Shown in pieces: positions 59,692-64,000 of a stretch of DNA of 64,000 nucleotides. The notes beneath the pieces are model-generated. The model worked only from the letters and a program-made list of their open reading frames with translations, made no database searches and was not told where the DNA came from. The DNA comes from CAYRWM01 sp964428055 (GTDB taxonomy: Bacteria; Bacillota; Clostridia; Christensenellales; Christensenellaceae), in the NCBI GenBank assembly GCA_964428055.1, contig CAYRWM010000002.1, positions 24,874 to 88,873 on the forward strand, written 5' to 3'. The position numbers and the translations under genes were made by a program. How positions within the stretch are numbered: position 1 is the stretch's first letter; every line of letters starts with the position of its first letter.

Positions 59692-61062
59692 ATGCAATCA
59701 CAAGATAATAATTTCTTATATTTATCAGATACGCTTAAGTCAAAGGCAAACGAGCTGCTTCATGACGGCTCCCAACGCAGAGCTAATAATACTTACAATG
59801 TAGTCGTTGTCGGCGCCGGGTATGTTGGACTGTCATTATCTGTCATGCTGTCAGAATCTCATTACGTAACAATAGTTGATATCGATAGAAACAGGGTCAG
59901 TTTGATCAACAACAATAAGCCCACAATCAAAGACTCACTGATTGAACGCTATTTTGAAGAAAACAAAAACCATATCCGCAATCTGCATATATCTGCAACA
60001 ACTGATACAAAAACAGCTTATAAGAGTGCAGATTATATTGTTTTGGCAGTCCCTACCGATTATAATCCTGAAACAAACTATTTTGACTGCTCTCAGCTTG
60101 ACAAGACAATCGAAGATATTGTTAACAGTAATAGTACAACTAAAGAAAAAGGATCAGAACCGACCGTAGTCATAAAATCAACCGTACCGGTCGGTTATAC
60201 AGAAAGAGCAAAAAAGAGATTCAGTTATGATAATATTCTTTTCTGCCCTGAATTCTTAAGAGAATCCAAAGCCCTGTATGACAACCTGCACCCTTCCAGG
60301 ATAATAATCGGTTCGGGTGCTGAATCTTTGGAACGGGCGGTGATCTTTTCATGCATTCTGTCAAGCTCAACAAAAAAGAAGGATTCTGATATCCTCTTTA
60401 TGGAACCATCAGAAGCAGAAGCTGTAAAACTGTTTTCCAACACATTCCTGGCCCTTAGGGTATCATTTTTTAATGAACTTGATTCATATGCGGAAATAAA
60501 CGGATTAGATACTGCATCTATAATAAAAGGTGTCAGTGAGGATCCGCGTATCGGTGACTATTATAACAATCCATCATTCGGATATGGCGGCTATTGTCTG
60601 CCTAAGGATACAAAGCAGCTGCTGGCCAATTATAAAGACACACCCCAGGATCTTATTTCAGCTATTGTGAGCAGCAACAGCGTTCGCAAGGACTTCATGG
60701 CAGAACGTGCGCTTCTTATGGCAAAATCACTAAAGAATCGCTCCGAAGATAATACTGCCGGTGATTCGGGTCCTCTGACAATCGGGGTTTATCGGCTTGT
60801 AATGAAATCTGACTCTGACAACTTCCGTGAAAGCTCAGTGATAGGCGTGATCAAGAGGCTGATGGATAAAGCACCAGACGTATCAATACTCATCTATGAG
60901 CCTTTGCTGGAACCGGACACCGTGTTCTGCGGCGGAAGGATCATTAATGACATTGATGCATTTAAGAAATCGTGCGATTGTATAATAGCCAATCGGTACG
61001 ATCCGTGTCTTAATGATGTGAATGAAATAGTATACACAAGAGATCTGTACAGGAGAGATTGA
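59692..61062 (+). CDS. ugd: UDP-glucose 6-dehydrogenase
   Basis: About 456 residues from ATG 59692; the frame opens at GTG 59665, and neither start has a convincing ribosome site. It oxidises UDP-glucose to UDP-glucuronate with two NAD. VVVGAGYVGLSLSVML binds NAD (about residue 40), FCPEFLRESKALYDNLHPSRIIIG follows, and GGYCLPKDTKQL has the catalytic Cys. The N-terminal 30 residues before the Rossmann strand are an unusual extension with QDNNFLYLSDTLKSKAN. It is followed after 45 bases by the matching 4-epimerase, so the pair makes UDP-galacturonate for a polysaccharide. UDP-N-acetyl-mannosamine dehydrogenase is less likely. Confidence 0.9.
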   Translation: MQSQDNNFLYLSDTLKSKANELLHDGSQRRANNTYNVVVVGAGYVGLSLSVMLSESHYVTIVDIDRNRVSLINNNKPTIKDSLIERYFEENKNHIRNLHISATTDTKTAYKSADYIVLAVPTDYNPETNYFDCSQLDKTIEDIVNSNSTTKEKGSEPTVVIKSTVPVGYTERAKKRFSYDNILFCPEFLRESKALYDNLHPSRIIIGSGAESLERAVIFSCILSSSTKKKDSDILFMEPSEAEAVKLFSNTFLALRVSFFNELDSYAEINGLDTASIIKGVSEDPRIGDYYNNPSFGYGGYCLPKDTKQLLANYKDTPQDLISAIVSSNSVRKDFMAERALLMAKSLKNRSEDNTAGDSGPLTIGVYRLVMKSDSDNFRESSVIGVIKRLMDKAPDVSILIYEPLLEPDTVFCGGRIINDIDAFKKSCDCIIANRYDPCLNDVNEIVYTRDLYRRD

Positions 61063-61107
61063 ATAAAGTCTTTTAAACTGACGTGCAGTTTTAAGACCAA
61101 TACTGTT

Positions 61108-62187
61108 ATGAATATGAATAAAAAGAAATATTTGGAATTAAACAACAAATCAATACTTGTTACCGGATCCCCCGGCTTCATCGGTGCACACCTTGTAATC
61201 AAACTGTTAAATACTATAAGCAGAAGCACTATCATAAGTCTTGACAACATGAATGACTATTATGAAACCGCACTTAAAGAACACCGCTTAAACAGAATCA
61301 ACACTGAAGCCAAGCATTCGGATAACCAACATGTTTTTATTCTTGGCGATATATCAGATAAAGAACAGGTTAAAGGCATATTTGAAAAGTACAACCCTGA
61401 TATAGTGGTAAATCTGGCTGCACAGGCAGGCGTCAGGTATTCAATAACAAATCCTGATGCCTATATCAGATCCAATATCGTTGGGTTTTATAATGTTCTG
61501 GAGGCATGCAGACAATATGCTGTAAAGCATCTTGTATTTGCTTCTTCCAGTTCTGTTTACGGCAATACTGAAGTAATCCCTTTCAGCACGGATGCCAAAG
61601 CTGATGAGCCGGTTTCTCTCTATGCCGCCACAAAACGGTCAGACGAAATGCTGGCGTACAGTTATTCAAAACTATATGATATACCAAGTACCGGTTTGCG
61701 TTTCTTCACCGTTTACGGACCTGCAGGCCGCCCTGATATGTTTTATTATTCTGCAACTGAAAACCTGATAAAAGGTAATACGATCAAACTGTTCAATTAC
61801 GGCAAGTGTAAAAGAGACTATACTTATATAGATGATATTGTAGACGGAATCATTAAAGTGATGCAGGGAGCCCCGCAAAAAAGTGAAACCGAAACGGCAG
61901 CATCCGTACCATATGCTATTTACAATATAGGAAACGGTACACCTGTGAGTCTAATGGATTTTATATGCATACTTGAAAAAGAACTTGTTTCTTCAGGTCT
62001 TTTACCCCGAGACTTTGATTTTGAAAAACATCACGAATTTGTTGATATGCAGCCAGGTGATGTTGTGACCACATATGCAGACACTTCTTCTTTGGAACAG
62101 GATTACGGATATAAGCCGTCCACTGATTTCAGCAAAGGCATACACATGTTTGCCAGATGGTATTCTGAATACACTAAAATAAGGTAG
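61108..62187 (+). CDS. UDP-glucuronate 4-epimerase
   Basis: A 359-residue extended short-chain dehydrogenase. ILVTGSPGFIGAHLVIKLL binds NAD, NLAAQAGVRYSITNPDAYI and SNIVGFYNVLEAC are specific to glucuronate epimerases (GalA/CapI), SSSSVYGN and YAATKRSDEMLAYSYSKLY carry the Ser-Tyr-Lys set, RDYTYIDDIVDGI is typical. ATG 61108 or 61114 lacks a good ribosome site, so coupling to ugd is likely. It converts UDP-glucuronate from the upstream dehydrogenase to UDP-galacturonate. The small insert NTEAKHSDNQH is a normal variable loop. Confidence 0.88.
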   Translation: MNMNKKKYLELNNKSILVTGSPGFIGAHLVIKLLNTISRSTIISLDNMNDYYETALKEHRLNRINTEAKHSDNQHVFILGDISDKEQVKGIFEKYNPDIVVNLAAQAGVRYSITNPDAYIRSNIVGFYNVLEACRQYAVKHLVFASSSSVYGNTEVIPFSTDAKADEPVSLYAATKRSDEMLAYSYSKLYDIPSTGLRFFTVYGPAGRPDMFYYSATENLIKGNTIKLFNYGKCKRDYTYIDDIVDGIIKVMQGAPQKSETETAASVPYAIYNIGNGTPVSLMDFICILEKELVSSGLLPRDFDFEKHHEFVDMQPGDVVTTYADTSSLEQDYGYKPSTDFSKGIHMFARWYSEYTKIR

Positions 62188-62189
62188 CT

Positions 62190-63914
62190 TTACTTATTAT
62201 CATTAACGGCTTTGCCTTTCTCTATGCGGTATACCGTGTCACATGTTTTTATTGTTTCGGTTCTGTGAGCGATCACCAGCATTGTTTTTTTACCGTGCAG
62301 TCCCGTGATAGCATCAAGCAGCGCAGCTTCCGTATCATAGTCCAGCGCAGATGTTGCTTCGTCAAAAATAAGTACAGGGGCATCCGAGTATATCGCTCTT
62401 GCAATACCGAGCCGCTGTATCTGTCCGCCTGAAAGTCTGATTCCGGCTTCACCCGCAGGAGTATTCAGCCCGTCATCCAATGAACGTACAAAACCCTCAA
62501 GCTGGGCTGATCTCAATGCGTCCCAAACCTTGTTAATGTTCACATTATCCGGTTCTTGTCCGAAAACGATATTATCAAGTATCGTGCCCGACAGTACAAA
62601 TACCTGTTGCGGTATATAGGCAAACATCTTTTTCCACTGCACAGATGAAATGTCTATATCCTTTCCGTCTACATATACTCTACCGCTCTGAAACTCCAGC
62701 AGTCCGAGAATCACATCGGCCAGCGTGGTCTTTCCCTCTCCCGACGGCCCCACAATACCAATTGAATGATTCTTGGGTATAATTATCGAAGCTTTATCCA
62801 AAACCCTTTTATTGTTGCCCGGATAAGAATAGCATATGTCCTCAAAACAGATCTGCTTAGAAAATACTATAGGTTCTTCAGATAAGACAGTATCCTCTTC
62901 CTTTTTCAGTGTTCTGTCTATCTCAAGTACATTATCCAGGGAGCCTTCATAATATCCCGCATAACTGATTGCATTTGAAACGCTGCTGACACTTGGAAGG
63001 AGTTTTGCTGCCGCTAATACAAATGCAGATAAAACCGGAACCAATGCTGATACATCCTCCCCGGTATTAACCCTGAACAGAATATACAGAAGTACTGCTG
63101 CTATGGTCACGGCTTCTATGAATCTTCCCGGCGCTTGCTGAAGCGCCCTCTCCATCATCTTGGATCTTGTAAGGTCCTTGACTTCCTTATCGTACCTTTC
63201 CTCAAACCAATTCTCTTTTCCGCTGGCTTTCACATATTTTATGCCGCGCATAAGCTCAACTATCTGACTGTTGCCTCTTGCCAGCGATTCTCTGTATCGT
63301 TTACCATATTTTCTCATGACAGGACGCATAAACTTTATCACTATAAAGTATTCAACGCACAATACTATGGCGAGGATAATGGTAATGTTCGGATTGATGA
63401 GGAACACGACTATCACAAGTACCGCCATTTCTATGACCAGCGTAAAGAAATCGAGGATATGATTCATAAGTGAAATATAATAATCACTGTCCACTGTGAT
63501 CGTACGCAGTATGGCTCCCGAGTCTTTATCCAAAAACCAGCTATACGGTCTTTCAAGATAATAGTGCAGGAGTCTGTTCTGTACTCTGCGCCGGATCTTT
63601 GCAGTAAAAGAGTGCTGTGCAAATGTCTCACTTAGCAGAAAGATGTTTTTCACTACAAAAACAACAATTAGCAGTATGATCATGGACACAAGAAACTCTG
63701 TATTGTCCTGAGTGTGAAATATACTGTGAAAGATTCCCGTAACTCCGGAATCCACGCTTGTGCCGTCTATGAGACTGGAGACCAGCGGGATTATTACAGC
63801 AACCCCCAGAGATTGCAGTGCAGCGCCAATGAGCATCATTATAACAAGAGGAATAATCCATCTCTTTTCCTTTTTATTAAGCACCTCAAATGCTTTAGCT
63901 ATAATTCTCCTCAT
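62190..63914 (-). CDS. ABC exporter with fused membrane and ATPase domains (MsbA/PglK type)
   Basis: About 574 residues from ATG 63914 (MRRIIAKAFEVLNKKEKRW), nine bases after AAAGGA; the frame opens at 63932 but ATGA overlap with the upstream gene favours 63914. Six membrane helices lie in residues 15-320. The nucleotide domain has Walker A GIVGPSGEGKTT, signature RLSGGQIQRLGIARAI, Walker B VLIFDEATSALD and the H-loop His in VIAHRTE. Members move lipid-linked oligosaccharides or other lipids outward. Its start overlaps the stop of a glycosyltransferase, so it belongs to the next polysaccharide cluster. Lipid flippase versus glycan flippase is undetermined. Confidence 0.9.
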   Translation of the reverse strand: MRRIIAKAFEVLNKKEKRWIIPLVIMMLIGAALQSLGVAVIIPLVSSLIDGTSVDSGVTGIFHSIFHTQDNTEFLVSMIILLIVVFVVKNIFLLSETFAQHSFTAKIRRRVQNRLLHYYLERPYSWFLDKDSGAILRTITVDSDYYISLMNHILDFFTLVIEMAVLVIVVFLINPNITIILAIVLCVEYFIVIKFMRPVMRKYGKRYRESLARGNSQIVELMRGIKYVKASGKENWFEERYDKEVKDLTRSKMMERALQQAPGRFIEAVTIAAVLLYILFRVNTGEDVSALVPVLSAFVLAAAKLLPSVSSVSNAISYAGYYEGSLDNVLEIDRTLKKEEDTVLSEEPIVFSKQICFEDICYSYPGNNKRVLDKASIIIPKNHSIGIVGPSGEGKTTLADVILGLLEFQSGRVYVDGKDIDISSVQWKKMFAYIPQQVFVLSGTILDNIVFGQEPDNVNINKVWDALRSAQLEGFVRSLDDGLNTPAGEAGIRLSGGQIQRLGIARAIYSDAPVLIFDEATSALDYDTEAALLDAITGLHGKKTMLVIAHRTETIKTCDTVYRIEKGKAVNDNK

Positions 63915-64000
63915 TGCATAATCCTTTCCCATTTCCGGATTATATTCTCAGGTCTGAACTCATCAGCACGTTCCATCGCCGCAATCCCCAGTTTTTCACG
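63911..64000 (-). CDS. C-terminal end of a family 4-type glycosyltransferase, cut by window edge
   Basis: Thirty codons on the minus strand enter from the right edge and end at TGA 63911-63913. They encode REKLGIAAMERADEF and KWERIM, the usual last helices of GT4 glycosyltransferases (the pattern RE-L-x-A-A-x-E-R-A-x-x-F then KWE). The stop overlaps the exporter's ATG as ATGA, so translation is coupled. The body of the gene lies outside the window. Confidence 0.75.
   Translation of the reverse strand, partial: REKLGIAAMERADEFRPENIIRKWERIMQ

Noticed and set aside
1..64000. CRISPR arrays, insertion sequences, integrases, prophage or conjugation genes
   Set aside because: No direct repeat arrays, terminal inverted repeats with transposase motifs, or phage structural genes were seen on either strand.

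Overview
The window is a stretch of chromosome from a low-GC, anaerobic member of the Bacillota, most likely class Clostridia. The evidence is a large (about 270 nt) Clostridium/Bacillus-type SRP RNA, a perfect HrcA operator (CIRCE) in front of htpG, strong AGGAGG-type ribosome sites with frequent TTG and GTG starts, sigma-A promoters and many U-tailed terminators. Family or genus cannot be fixed from sequence alone. No CRISPR array, insertion sequence, integrase or phage gene was found.

Region 1 (1-11.3 kb) is a catabolic locus. A minus-strand operon carries a sugar-type ABC ATPase, 2-keto-4-pentenoate hydratase, acylating acetaldehyde dehydrogenase, 4-hydroxy-2-oxovalerate aldolase, an IlvD/Edd-family dehydratase, two C_GCAxxG_C_C-family proteins and a sugar-type permease cut by the left edge. 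Diverging from it are an IclR regulator, a CoA-disulfide reductase with a rhodanese domain, and an ECF-type membrane protein. The enzymes form the lower half of an aromatic meta-cleavage pathway without any ring-cleaving oxygenase. They are joined to a dihydroxy-acid dehydratase and a sugar importer, so I infer a non-aromatic substrate (a deoxy-sugar acid) broken down to pyruvate and acetyl-CoA. The two transcription units face each other across a symmetric promoter palindrome.

Region 2 (11.3-14.2 kb) holds nagB and a phasin-like plus UbiB/AarF-like pair.

Region 3 (14.6-39.2 kb) is a large AT-rich surface-polysaccharide locus. It contains a broken family 2 glycosyltransferase, a Wzz-like protein with a degenerate kinase-like tail, a decayed membrane glycosyltransferase, a Wzx flippase, and a legionaminic/sialic-type nonulosonate set (dehydratase, aminotransferase, CBS-nucleotidyltransferase, synthase, 2-epimerase, CMP-transferase, plus a second aminotransferase, a FemAB/GNAT-like protein and an NAD-dependent epimerase). 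A GT52-like sialyltransferase, Wzy polymerase, LicD protein, initiating phosphoglycosyltransferase, aminotransferase and CapD/PglF dehydratase follow, then an IspD/TarI-like cytidylyltransferase and an LCP ligase. Together they can make, activate, polymerise, export and attach an acidic glycan.

Region 4 (39.3-54.2 kb) is mostly housekeeping: htpG under CIRCE, tRNA-Arg(CCG), tRNA-Val(CAC), aspartate kinase, a DUF1015 protein, a cell-wall hydrolase coupled to an SH3 lipoprotein, leuS, an LPG-synthase-type membrane protein, SRP RNA, a QueG-like Fe-S protein and a small lipoprotein.

Region 5 (54.2-59.5 kb) is a 2-oxo acid dehydrogenase operon (E2, E3 and a fused E1 alpha-beta), with a cluster of TTAAC half-sites just after its promoter. 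Region 6 (59.7-64 kb) starts a second polysaccharide locus: UDP-glucose dehydrogenase, UDP-glucuronate 4-epimerase, an ABC exporter and the end of a glycosyltransferase.
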